Made by a program: the position numbers and the translations under genes
Source of the DNA: Xanthobacter tagetidis
Lineage (GTDB): Bacteria; Pseudomonadota; Alphaproteobacteria; Rhizobiales; Xanthobacteraceae
NCBI RefSeq assembly: GCF_003667445.1
Contig: NZ_RCTF01000009.1
Location: 62,001 to 126,000, forward strand
Length of the DNA: 64,000 nt
Direction: 5' to 3'
Part shown: in pieces, positions 8,262 to 18,700 of the stretch
How the letters are laid out: every line of letters begins with the position of its first letter
How positions within the stretch are numbered: the first letter of the stretch is position 1
The notes under the pieces: generated by a model
Database searches by the model: none
The model's input: the letters and a program-made list of their open reading frames with translations, nothing else
What the model was told of the DNA's origin: nothing

Positions 8262-9536
8262 ATGTCCAAGGCGGGAAGGGCGGGACCGGACGTGTCGACG
8301 CGCTGGCTCATCATTGCTGACGATCTCACGGGAGCGGCCGACTGCGCGATCGCCTTCGCCCGCTGCGGTTTCGCCTCCCGCGTCCTCTGGGGAGCGACGC
8401 GGACGCAGGACGATGTCCCGGTCGTGTCCTACAATGCGGACAGCAGAGAGATCGGCGCGCAGGGCGCCGTCGGGCGCCAGATGTCCGCTCTCGATCGCCT
8501 CCACACGACCGATCGCATTCTTTTCAAGAAGATCGATTCGACACTGCGCGGCCATCCGGCCGTCGAGACGGCCGCCGCCATGGCGCTGCTGACGGGCCGT
8601 TTCGGCCGCGCCTTCGCGGTCCTCGCCCCCGCATTTCCGGCTGCGGGCCGCACGGTGGTGGGCGCCCATGTCCAAGTCGGCGGCGTTCCGCTGGAAGAGA
8701 GCGAGATCTGGCGGCGGGGGCATGCCTGCGCCAGCGCGAACCTCGTCGAGATGCTTGCGTCCTCAGGTCTCGGCGCGGCCCATGTGGATCTCGCCACCGT
8801 GCGGCGCGCGGCAGGGCCGGCATTGCAGGCCATCGCCGCATCCGGAGGCGTGGCGGTCTGCGACGCCGAGACCGATCAGGATCTCGAATTGATCGCCCGT
8901 GCCGCTCTGGCGGTGGACATGCCGGGCCGCTTCTTCATCGGCTCGGCCGGCCTGGCCCACGCCTTGGCCCGGCTCGGCCGAAGTTCCGCTTCAGAGCCTC
9001 CCGCGCCGTCGCCGTCGCGAGGCGGCACGCTCATCGTCGTCGGCTCCACGTCCTCCGTATCGCGTGCGAGCGCCGAGCGGCTCGTCAGCAGCGGGGATGC
9101 GCTCCGCCTGTCCGCCGCTCCTCGGATGCTGATGGAGGGCGCGCCATCCCACCGCGCCGCCTTCGTCGAACAGGTCGCCGCCACCCTTTCGGCCGGCCGG
9201 GATGCCCTGGTCGAGATCGGGATGGGGGACGAACCGCCATGTGCGGATGGGCCAGCGCTGGCGGCCGCCCTGGCTTCGGTGTTGGCGCCGGCTCGGCCGT
9301 TCCTCGGCGCGCTCGCCGCCACCGGCGGGGAGACCGCAGCCGCGCTGATGGGCGCTCTGGGCATCGATGGCCTTCACCTGGTGGAAGAGATCGAGCCCGG
9401 CGTCCCGCTGGGGCTCTCGCTCGGCCAGATCACCATTCCCGTGGCGACCAAGGCCGGTGCCTTCGGCAACGAGGGCACGCTTAGCGCCATCGCCGGCCGC
9501 CTCAGAGCCGTACGACTGAAAGGAAGCTTCTCGTGA
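8262..9536 (+). CDS. four-carbon acid sugar kinase family protein (OtnK/DtnK-like, DUF1537)
   Basis: A 424-residue kinase of the four-carbon acid sugar kinase family, which phosphorylates D-threonate, D-erythronate or related C4 acids on the 4-hydroxyl. The N-terminal domain begins with WLIIADDLTGAADCA, and the C-terminal nucleotide-binding part has TLIVVGSTSS and AATGGETAAALM. The ending VPLGLSLGQ...TKAGAFG is a family hallmark. GGTGGCAGG precedes ATG 8262; a GTG at 8293 is an alternative start. It overlaps the following pdxA2-like gene as GTGA. This pairing is the known core of D-threonate/erythronate catabolism, so the function is well supported; which epimer is used is open. Confidence 0.9.
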   Translation: MSKAGRAGPDVSTRWLIIADDLTGAADCAIAFARCGFASRVLWGATRTQDDVPVVSYNADSREIGAQGAVGRQMSALDRLHTTDRILFKKIDSTLRGHPAVETAAAMALLTGRFGRAFAVLAPAFPAAGRTVVGAHVQVGGVPLEESEIWRRGHACASANLVEMLASSGLGAAHVDLATVRRAAGPALQAIAASGGVAVCDAETDQDLELIARAALAVDMPGRFFIGSAGLAHALARLGRSSASEPPAPSPSRGGTLIVVGSTSSVSRASAERLVSSGDALRLSAAPRMLMEGAPSHRAAFVEQVAATLSAGRDALVEIGMGDEPPCADGPALAAALASVLAPARPFLGALAATGGETAAALMGALGIDGLHLVEEIEPGVPLGLSLGQITIPVATKAGAFGNEGTLSAIAGRLRAVRLKGSFS

Positions 9537-10534
9537 CCCGTCCTACCATCGCAATCACCATGGGCGACCCGGCCGGCATCGGACCGGAGATCATCATGAA
9601 GGCGCTGGCGCGGCCGGAGGTGCACGCCATCTGCCGGCCACTGGTGGTGGGCGACGCGGCGCGGCTGGTCCGGGCCGGGGACATCGTCGGCGCGGAACTC
9701 GCAGTGGATCGGCTGGAGCGCGCCGTCGACGCGAATTTCAGCGCCTCTGCGGTCCAGTGCGTCGATCTCGCCGTGGTTCCCGCGGATCTGCCGTTCGGCA
9801 AGATCTCGGCCGTCGCGGGGGATGCCGCCTATCGCTACATCACGAAGGCGGTGGAGATCGTCTCCGCCGGGCACGCGAGCGCGATCTGTACCGCGCCGCT
9901 CTCCAAGGAGGCCCTGCACGCCGCCGGCCACCGCTTCCCCGGCCACACGGAATTGCTGGCGCACCTGACCGGCACGCCCGAAGTCTCGATGATGCTGGTC
10001 TCGCCGAAGCTGCGGGTGATCCATGTCACCACGCATATCGGCCTGGTCGACGCCATCGAGAGGATCGAACCGGGCCTGGTGGAGCGCGTGATTTCGCGCG
10101 GCCATGACGTGCTGGTCAAGGCGGGCATCGCCGAGCCGAAGATCGGCGTGTGCGCGATCAATCCCCATGCCGGCGAAAACGGCCTGTTCGGACGCAACGA
10201 GGAGGCGGAAAAGATCGCCCCCGCCGTCGAGGCCTGCCGGGCCAAGGGATGGGACGTCCGTGGTCCCCTCGCTGCCGATACGCTGTTCTTCCTCGCCCAG
10301 CGCGGCGACTACCACATGGTCGTCGCCATGTATCACGACCAGGGGCACGGCCCGATCAAGGTGCTCGGCCTTGAGGCGGGCGTGAACATCACGGTCGGGC
10401 TTCCGGTGATCCGCACGTCGGTCGATCACGGCACCGCGTTCGACATCGCAGGCAAAGGCATCGCCGATGAGCGCAGCCTGGTGGAGGCGCTGCGCCAGGC
10501 GGCGGACCTGTCTCCGGCCCCGGGGATCGACTGA
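9533..10534 (+). CDS. pdxA2: PdxA2-like 4-phospho-D-threonate/erythronate dehydrogenase
   Basis: A 333-residue NAD-dependent, metal-dependent oxidative decarboxylase of the PdxA family. Family segments are TMGDPAGIGPEI at the N-terminus, CTAPLSKEAL, INPHAGENG and YHDQGHGPIK, the latter two contributing metal-binding histidines, then DHGTAFDIAGKG. The GTG start at 9533 overlaps the kinase stop, with AAGGA upstream. Because it is coupled to a DUF1537 kinase it most likely oxidises 4-phospho-threonate or -erythronate to dihydroxyacetone phosphate. A role in pyridoxal phosphate synthesis (true PdxA) is less likely in this context, and a second pdxA elsewhere in the genome would be expected. Confidence 0.88.
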   Translation: MTRPTIAITMGDPAGIGPEIIMKALARPEVHAICRPLVVGDAARLVRAGDIVGAELAVDRLERAVDANFSASAVQCVDLAVVPADLPFGKISAVAGDAAYRYITKAVEIVSAGHASAICTAPLSKEALHAAGHRFPGHTELLAHLTGTPEVSMMLVSPKLRVIHVTTHIGLVDAIERIEPGLVERVISRGHDVLVKAGIAEPKIGVCAINPHAGENGLFGRNEEAEKIAPAVEACRAKGWDVRGPLAADTLFFLAQRGDYHMVVAMYHDQGHGPIKVLGLEAGVNITVGLPVIRTSVDHGTAFDIAGKGIADERSLVEALRQAADLSPAPGID

Positions 10535-10595
10535 GCGCCGGCGGCAGGCAAATATCGCGCATCCAAGACCGGCCGCCGCACGCCGAGGGTGAGAC

Positions 10596-11357
10596 ATGCG
10601 AATGAAAGACCGCCGGACCCGCCTGCTCGATGCGCTGGCTGCCGGCGAGATGGACGTGGACGAGCTGGCCCGGCGGTTCGAGGTGTCGGCCTCCACCATC
10701 CGCCGGGACCTGCAGCGCCTTGATGGCGAGAAGGCGGTTCGGCGCACCTACGGCGGCGCCATACTCGCGAACAACCCCTCGGAACTGACGCTGGACGAAC
10801 GGATGGCGGTCAACGGCGCCCAGAAGCGCGCCATCGCCCGTGCGGCCGCCGGCCTGATCGGTGAAGGGGAGACCGTCATCCTCGACGCCGGATCGACGGT
10901 GGCCGCGCTCGGGCAGCTGCTGCGTGGCCGCAGGCTCCGGATCGTCACCAACAATCTCTCGCTCCTGCCGTTTCTCGGGCGCGACCCCGGCCTCGAACTG
11001 ATCGTGCTCGGCGGCAAGTTCCGGCCGACCAGCATGAGCACGGTCGGCGTCCTGGCCGTGGAGGCGATGCGCCGGATCACCGCCGACCACGTGTTCACGA
11101 GTGCCGACGGGATCGTGGCCGAGCATGGTCTGTGCGAGGCGAGCCTCGACCAGATCGCCTTGAAGAGCCTCATGATGAGCCAGGCGCGTCAGGTCGTCGT
11201 ATTGGCCGATGCGAGCAAGCTCGGTCGAGCGGCCCAGCCGTTCTGGGCGCCGCTGCCGCCGCGCTTCACGCTGGTGACGGACGCGGCCGTGCGGGACGGA
11301 CAGCGTCGCGCGCTCGAAGCGGCCGGCGCGGACCTGCGCATCGCCGAGGCGTCATAG
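10596..11357 (+). CDS. DeoR/GlpR-family transcriptional regulator
   Basis: A 253-residue DeoR-family regulator. The N-terminal helix-turn-helix is clear (VDELARRFEVSASTIRRDL, about residues 18-40, then YGGAI). The C-terminal DeoR sensor domain has VILDAGSTVAAL and IVTNNLSLL, which bind a phosphorylated sugar effector in this family. It lies 61 bp downstream of the pdxA2-like gene on the same strand and probably regulates the kinase-dehydrogenase pair, with a phosphorylated C4 acid or the triose product as plausible inducer. That assignment is by context. Confidence 0.9.
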   Translation: MRMKDRRTRLLDALAAGEMDVDELARRFEVSASTIRRDLQRLDGEKAVRRTYGGAILANNPSELTLDERMAVNGAQKRAIARAAAGLIGEGETVILDAGSTVAALGQLLRGRRLRIVTNNLSLLPFLGRDPGLELIVLGGKFRPTSMSTVGVLAVEAMRRITADHVFTSADGIVAEHGLCEASLDQIALKSLMMSQARQVVVLADASKLGRAAQPFWAPLPPRFTLVTDAAVRDGQRRALEAAGADLRIAEAS

Positions 11358-11431
11358 GCTGCCGAGGCGGTGGCCGGCGGTCGAAGCGCATGCGGTCGCC
11401 GCGTCGCGCCATCGCCCGGCTGCGAGCGTGC

Positions 11432-12574
11432 TCACGCAGTCGCGGCGGGATATCCCGGCGCGTCCAGAGGGCGATCCGGCGCCTCGACGCTCAGGAGGCC
11501 GCTCAGTTCCGGCCCGGTCATGGGCGCGGCCATGGGGCAGGCGGCGCCGGGCAGCACCACCACGTCGAACAATTCCCTGACCGCCCCGTCGAGGCGGATC
11601 CATTCCACCACGTCGCCGGTGGCGAGCCGGATGATCTGGACGCCGCACCACGGCGCCCCGCCGCGCCGCGCGATCTCGGCCTCGATCGGCAGCCCCGAAA
11701 AGCTCAGGTCGCGCGGCAGCGACAGGGTGACGATCGCATGGCCGTCATGGAAGGCGAGGCCGCGCAGGAAGCCGGGACAGAAGGCGACATCCTCCTTCGC
11801 GCCGGTCGCCGGATCGATGCGCACCAGATAGCCGCGCGCGGAATCCAGCACCCACAGGAAGCCGTCGTGAAGCCGCGGGGAGTGCGGCATGGACAGGCCG
11901 TCCGCGACCACGGCGTCGTCGTCCACCCGAATCACCACGCCGCCGCCGACCCGGTGCTCGCGCCAGCCGTCCACCACATCGGTGCGCGCGACGGCGGTGA
12001 CGTAGCGCACCCGTCCGTCTTCGAGGCACACGCCATTGAGATGGCAGCGGTCCTCGGCGGCGAGGCGGGACACGAACTTGGGCCGCCAGAGCGGCTTGAA
12101 GCTGGCCGCGTGGCTGAGCGTGGCGAGGCAGGAATACTTGGTGTTGACGAACACCAGCCGGCCGCTGGCCTCCACCGCCAGTTCGTGCGCGTCGAGATCG
12201 CCGGTGACGAACGCGGCCCGCGGCACGTAGAGGCGGTCGAAATGCGTGTTGGCGCGCTCGTTCGGGCCGAGCATGTTGGACAGGCGCCAGATCTGGAGCA
12301 GGGAGGCGAGAAACAGGTCGCCGCCGCGGCTCCACAGCCCCATGGCGCGCGTGAAATCACGCTGGTGGAACGAGAGGTTGCCGTCGCCGAACTGGCCGAT
12401 GAGGAACAGCTGGCCCGACTGGTAGGACGAGAATGCGAGGCTCGCCCGGTGCTGCACAAGCCAGTTCGCGAAGGTGCGCGAACAGGAAATCTGCGTCGCG
12501 TCGGGCGCGAGCGCGCCTGTTTCGCTTCCGGCCGCCTGGGGCAGGCCGTCTGCGATCGTCTCTGACTGATTCAT
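11432..12574 (-). CDS. TIGR03032-family protein (conserved, uncharacterised)
   Basis: A 380-residue soluble protein that I recognise as the TIGR03032 family, whose function is unknown. It has no signal peptide or membrane segment. Repeating blocks such as GGLF/LWVLDSARGYLVRID and LVFVNTKYSCLATLS suggest a beta-propeller. The motifs LNGVCLEDGRVRYVTA and GLSMPHSPRLHDGFLWV are the most conserved-looking. It is transcribed divergently from the giant autotransporter with 156 bp between starts, so a shared control region is likely. A role connected with the surface protein (for example modification or folding) is speculation from position only. Confidence 0.75.
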   Translation of the reverse strand: MNQSETIADGLPQAAGSETGALAPDATQISCSRTFANWLVQHRASLAFSSYQSGQLFLIGQFGDGNLSFHQRDFTRAMGLWSRGGDLFLASLLQIWRLSNMLGPNERANTHFDRLYVPRAAFVTGDLDAHELAVEASGRLVFVNTKYSCLATLSHAASFKPLWRPKFVSRLAAEDRCHLNGVCLEDGRVRYVTAVARTDVVDGWREHRVGGGVVIRVDDDAVVADGLSMPHSPRLHDGFLWVLDSARGYLVRIDPATGAKEDVAFCPGFLRGLAFHDGHAIVTLSLPRDLSFSGLPIEAEIARRGGAPWCGVQIIRLATGDVVEWIRLDGAVRELFDVVVLPGAACPMAAPMTGPELSGLLSVEAPDRPLDAPGYPAATA

Positions 12575-12730
12575 CGAGAAGTCCCCGGCCGAACCTTCGG
12601 GCCTGCGAAAGCCGGCGTCAATATCGGCCCCCGCGATGCCACCTTGTTCAGGTTGCGGGACCCTCGACGGGAGATATGCGTCAATTCGGAACGCCGTTCC
12701 CCATTGCGATTTCCCTGGTGCGGGAGCACT
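12575..12730. promoter_or_regulatory. divergent promoter region of TIGR03032 gene and giant autotransporter
   Basis: A 156-bp region that must contain both promoters. GGGAG at 12722-12726 is the likely ribosome-binding site of the autotransporter. No palindrome of useful length was found, and promoter boxes cannot be assigned with confidence. Confidence 0.45.
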
Positions 12731-15700
12731 ATGGAACCGCTAGGCATGCTGGGGGCGGGAATGCTGGGTGGCGGTGTTGCGTTGAGCCGTGGTGTCCGCA
12801 CCACGGGATCGTCGGTCTATGGTGCGTCCACGGCGCGCATGCTGCTGTCGACCGCCCTCACCACCTCCCTCTGCGGCCTCGTCCTGGTGGCGGCGCCCGT
12901 TGCAGGCGGGCCGGCGGCGGCGCAGACCGCAGTCACCATTCCCTATTCCTACAATCCGCCCCAGGGGGAATCCGGCAAGCACGGCAAAGACGTCTCCAAC
13001 ATTGACGACAATGCCAACGGCGGCGACGGCGACCCGGGCGCCGCCATCGGCGCCACGTCCATCGTCATTACGGGCGGGACGACCGGCACCTATACCATCT
13101 CCACGACCACCACGGGCGGAGACGGTGGCCGCGGCGGGAACGCATCGGTCGATCCGGGCGACGGCCGGGCCCGGGGTGGCACCGGCGGCGCGGGCGGCGC
13201 GGGCGGCGCCTTCACCGCGGTCGTCTCCGGCGTCACCGCCTCGGCATCGTCCGACCCGCAGATCACCATCCGCTCCGTCGGCGGCGCCGGGGGCAAGGGC
13301 GGCGACGGGTCGAGCACGGCGGGCCGGGGCCTCGGCGGCTTGGGCTCTACGGGCGGCAGCGGGGGAGCGATCAACCTTACGCTCAGCGGATCGAGCATCG
13401 CGTCGTCCGTCGGCTCCATCGTCATCTCCTCTAAGGGCGGTGTCGGCGGCAAGGGCGGCGATGCGGACACGCGCGGCGGCGACGGCGGCACGGCGGGCAC
13501 GGGCGGCGACATCATCGTCTCCCTGACCTCCTCGACCATCACGAGCGGCAGCGGCCTTGCCGTCAGCCTCATTTCCTCCGGTGCGGAAGGTGGGAAGGGC
13601 GGGCGGAGCAATGCCACATTCAGTGCCGTCGACGGGGGACGCGGCGGCGACGGCGGCGGCGGCGGGTCGGTGCATGCCACCCTGACCGGCGTCTCCGTGA
13701 CAAGCTCCGGGGCCGGCGCGGTCTACGCGGCGTCGCGCGGCGGGGACGGCGGGCGCGGCGGCGAAGCCGATTCCACCTCGGCCAACGCGACCGGCCATCT
13801 GGGCGGTCGCGGCGGCGATGCGGCGAGCGTGACCATCGTCGTGTCCGGCACCATCCAGGCGGCGCAGCCCGGCATCATCGCGCGGGCGGACGGCGGCACC
13901 GGCGGTCGCGGCGGCTACGGCTACGGCGGATTCAGCGATTCGTGGGGCGGCGACGGCGGCAGGGGCGGCGACGGCGGCACGGTGGCCGTCACGATCCAGC
14001 CGCAGACCCAGATCACCACCACGGGCGATGCCGCCGCCGCCATCGGCGTCTACGCCAATGGCGGCGCGGGCGGCAGCGGCGGCGATGCGCGCTCCGATTG
14101 GACGGCCAAGGGCGGCGACGGCGGAGCCGGCGGGGCGGGCGGCGTCGCCAGCTTGAGCGTCCTGGGCGGCGCTGTCATCACGACCAGCGGCGATCAGGCC
14201 CACGGCATCATCGTTGCCGCCAATGGCGGCGCGGGCGGCAACGGTGCGCCGGCGAACGATTCGGCCAACGAGTCCGGCGGCGCGGGAGGCTCGGGCGGCA
14301 ATGCCGCGGCCGGCACCGTCGTCAATGTCAGCATCGCCGCAGGGGCGACCATCCAGACCAGCGGATACGCTTCCAACGGCATCGTCGCCCAGAGCCTCGG
14401 CGGCACCGGCGCCAACGGTGCCTCGGTGGGCGGCTTCGTCACCAGTTCCGGCGGCGTCGCCGGCCCGGGCGGCAGCTCGGGATATGTCTATCTGAAGTCG
14501 GCGGGCAACGTGTCCACCACCGGCAACGGCTCGGTGGGCATCGTGGTGCAGTCGGTGGCCGGCGGCGGCGGCAATGGCGGCTCGGCAGACGCGGTTTTCG
14601 TCTCCATGGGCGGCAACGGCGCCGTCAGCGGCGCGGCCGGCGGCGCCACCGGCATCAATACCGGCAGCGTCACCACCACCGGCAACTACGCCCACGGCAT
14701 GCTGGTGCAGTCGGTGGGCGGCGGTGGCGGCAACCTCGTCATCGGCGACTGCGGCGCCTCGGGAGCCGGCTGCGTCGCCGTGGGTGGCTCCGCCACAGGG
14801 TCTTCCGGCACCGGCGGCAGCGCCGCAGCGACCGCGAAGAACTACGGCTCGATCACCACGAGCGGCAAATTCTCCGACGGCGTTCTCGCCCAGTCGGTGG
14901 GCGGCGGCGGCGGCAATGGCGGCGGCTCCGGCGGCGTGGTGTCGCTCGGCGGGCAGGGCGCGGCGGGCGGCAACGCCGACACGGCAACGCTGTACAATTC
15001 GGGCCGCGTCTCGACCTCGGGCAAGAACGCGCTCGGACTGGTGGCGCAGTCGGTGGGCGGCGGCGGCGGTCGGGGCGGCGGCGCCATCAGCGCCGGCATC
15101 GGGGTCTCGGCCGCGATCGGCGGCGGCGGGGGCACCGGCGGCAATGGCGGCAACGTCTACCTGACCAATTCCGGCGCCACGCCCGGGACGCTGACCGTGT
15201 CCACGGCGGGCGACTACGCCACCGCGCTCCTCGCCCAGTCGGTGGGCGGCGGCGGCGGCGCCGGCGGCAGCGCGGTGGCGGACACGCTCGAAGGCGTGGC
15301 CCTCACCATCGGCGGCACCGGCGGCGATGGCGGCCATGGCGGCACCGTCCACGTGGACAACACCGCCCGCATCGTCACCACCGGCGACCGGGCGTCGGCC
15401 ATCCTCGCCCAGTCGGTGGGCGGCGGCGGCGGCTCCGGCGGCAGCGCGCTGTCGCAGAGCGCGGGCCTCTATTTCGCCGCCGCGGTGGCGCTCGGCGGCT
15501 CCGGCGGCTCCGGCGGATATGGCGGCAACGCCTATGTCACCAATTCCGGGCAGATCGCCACCAGCGGCCTCGATTCCATGGGCATCGTGGCGCAGTCCAT
15601 CGGCGGCGGCGGCGGCAATGGCGGCTCATCGGCCGCCAAGAGCATCTCCGCGGGCATCGATGCGTCCGTCTCGGTGAGCGCCAGCATGGGCGGGACCGGC

Positions 15701-18700
15701 GGAGATGGCGGTTTCGCGCAGGACGTCTCGGCGACCAATTCCGGCACCATCACCACCACCGGCGCGGGCGCGACCGGCATCCTGGCGCAGTCCATCGGCG
15801 GCGGCGGCGGCACGGGCGGCGACGCCAGCGCCCTCGGCGTCAGCGTGTCCAGCGGCATCGCCGTCACGGTTTCGGCGGCGCTGGGCGGATCGGGCGGAAC
15901 CGGCTCCAATTCCGGCGACGTCTATGTCGGCAATTCCGGCATCATCAAGACCTCCGGCAATTTCGCCGACGCCATCATCGCCCAGGCCATCGGCGGGGGC
16001 GGCGGCAATGGCGGCGTGGGCACCACGTCGTCGAACGCGGCGTCGCTCTCCGGCAAGACCTCGGTCACGCTCTCGCTGGGCGGCGGCGGCAGCGGCGGCA
16101 GCGCCGGCGACGCCTATGACGTGGCGGTGGTCAATTCCGGCAGCATCAGCACGTCCGGCACCAGCGCGCGGGGCATCCTGGCGCAGTCGGTAGGCGGCGG
16201 CGGCGGCACCGCGGGCGGCGGCACGGCCGACGCCTCGGGTGGCACCGTCGATCTGACCGTCAGCCTGGGCGGAACCGGCGGGGGCGGGGGCAAGGGTGGC
16301 GCTGTCACGGTGATCAACACCGGGCAGATCATGACCACCGGCGCCGACGCGGATGCGATCCTGGCGCAGTCGGTGGGCGGTGGCGGCGGCACCGGCGGGT
16401 CCGCCTCCGGCAAGACCAGCACCAAGTCCACCGACCTTCAGGAGGGCTCCGGCAGTTCCTTCACCCTCGGCGCCCAATTGGGTGGCAAGGGCGGCATGGG
16501 CGGCAATGGCGGAGATGTCATCGTCACCTCCACGGCCTCCGGGCCCGTATCAACCGTGCAGATTCTCACCACCGGAGACCACGCCTCGGCCATCGTGGCG
16601 CAGTCCGTCGGCGGCGGCGGCGGCAAGGGCGGCGCGGCGGCGGGCTCCGCAAGCGGCGGGCAGGCGAGCCTCGACTTCGCCCTGGGGGCGACCGGCGGCA
16701 ATGGCGGCTATGGCGGGACCGTATTCGTCACCACCAACGCGACCATCGAGACGCGCGGCGACCAGTCGGTTGCGATCCTCGCCCAGTCGGTGGGCGGCGG
16801 CGGCGGCATCGGCGGCAACGCCAATGCCATCGCATCGTCCACCATCGGGCTCGGCGCAGCGATCGCCGCACAGGGCGCCAACGGCAATGCGGGCGGCGCG
16901 GTCACCGTGAACACCGCGGGCAAGATCACCACGTCCGGCAAGATGTCGGATGCCATCCTCGCCCAGTCGGTGGGCGGCGGCGGCGGCAAGGCCGGATCGG
17001 CCGGCGCGGACGCCCATGCCTCGGGCGGCCAGTCCGTGTCGGCGACGCTCACGCTCGGCGGCTCCGGGGGGCAGGGCTCCTATGGCGGCGCCGTCACCGT
17101 CACCAACCGGGCCGCCATCGCCACCGCGGGTGAAATGTCGAACGGCATCCTCGCTCAGTCGGTGGGCGGCGGCGGCGGCAAGGCCGGCTCGGCCACCTCC
17201 AAGGGGGACGGCGGCAGCTATTCGATCAATGCGAGCCTCGGCGGCGCGGGCGGCGCCGGCTCCCAGGGCGGCGCGGTGACCGTGTCGAATTCCGGCACCA
17301 TCCTCGTCGCCGGCGACCATGCCAGCGCCATCCTGGCCCAGTCGGTGGGCGGGGGCGGCGGCGTTGCGGGCGCCAGCGCGGCGGCGAGCGCGTCCAAGAC
17401 CGCGAGCCTCGGCTTCGCCCTCGCCGGGCAAGGCGGCTCGGGCGGCGACGGCGGCGCGGTGACGGTCACCAGCACCGGAAACATCCGCACCGAGGGCCAG
17501 AGCGGCGTCGCCATCCTGGCGCAGTCCATCGGCGGCGGCGGCGGCGCGGCCGGCAGCGCGACCAACGCGGCGACCGGCAAGTTCGCCGTCGGCGCGGCCA
17601 TCGGCGGCACGGGCGGCGGCGGCGGCGATGGCGGCTACGTCACCGTCAACCTCTACAATGCCAAGCTCGGCAGCCTCGTCACCACCGGCAATTCCGCCGA
17701 CGGCGTGCTGGCGCAGTCCATCGGCGGCAGCGGCGGCAATGGCGGCGCCGGCTCCGGCAAGGCGGACGGCGCGGGCGGCAACAGCGCGAGCCTCGATGTC
17801 GCCGTGGGCGGCGGCGCGGGATCGGGCGGCAAGGGCGAGAAGGTCGTCGTCAACAATGGCAGTTCGTCCGCCAAGGGGGTGAACATCACCACCCTCGGCA
17901 CCGGCTCGAACGGCCTGGTCGCGCAGTCCATCGGCGGCGGCGGCGGCAAGGGCGGCGCCGGCACCTCGTCGAGCGCCGCCACCGGCGCGTCGTCCACCGC
18001 CACCCTGACGGTCGGCATCGGCGGCAATGGCGGCTCGGGGAACGTGGGCGGCAACGCCTATGTCACCGTCGCACGCGGCACCATCGCCACCGGCGGCGAC
18101 CATGCCTCCGGCATCGTCGCCCAGTCCATCGGCGGCGGCGGCGGCATCGCGCTCGCGACCCATGCGGCGGCGGACGGCACGAAGGCCGATGCGGCCGTCA
18201 GCGCCACGCTCGGCGGCTCGGGTGGATCCGGCAATTCGGGCGCCACCGCCTCGGTGCAGAACGGCGCCGACATCATCACGCTCGGCACGTTCAGCTATGG
18301 CATCCTCGCGCAGTCCATCGGCGGCGGCGGCGGCAAGTCCGGCACGGCCGGCAACGCCGCGAAGGGGGGCACGGCGGGCGTCGGCCTGAGCCTCGCCGGA
18401 TCGGGCGGCAGCGGCAGCAATGGCGGCACCGCCACCGTGTCGACGTCCGGCAGCGTCTACACCTTCGGCCACGGCGCCACGGCGGTCCTGGTGCAGTCCA
18501 TCGGCGGCGGCGGCGGCGCGGCGGGCAGCTCCGACAATGCCGCGACGGGGAAGATCAGCGTCGGCGCGGCCATCGGCGGCACCGGCGGCGCCGGCGGCAA
18601 CGGCGGCACGGCGTCGGCCACGCTGGGGGCCTCCGGCGGCGGCCAGATCATCACCACCGGCGACGCGGCGGACGGCGTCCTCGTGCAATCCATCGGCGGC

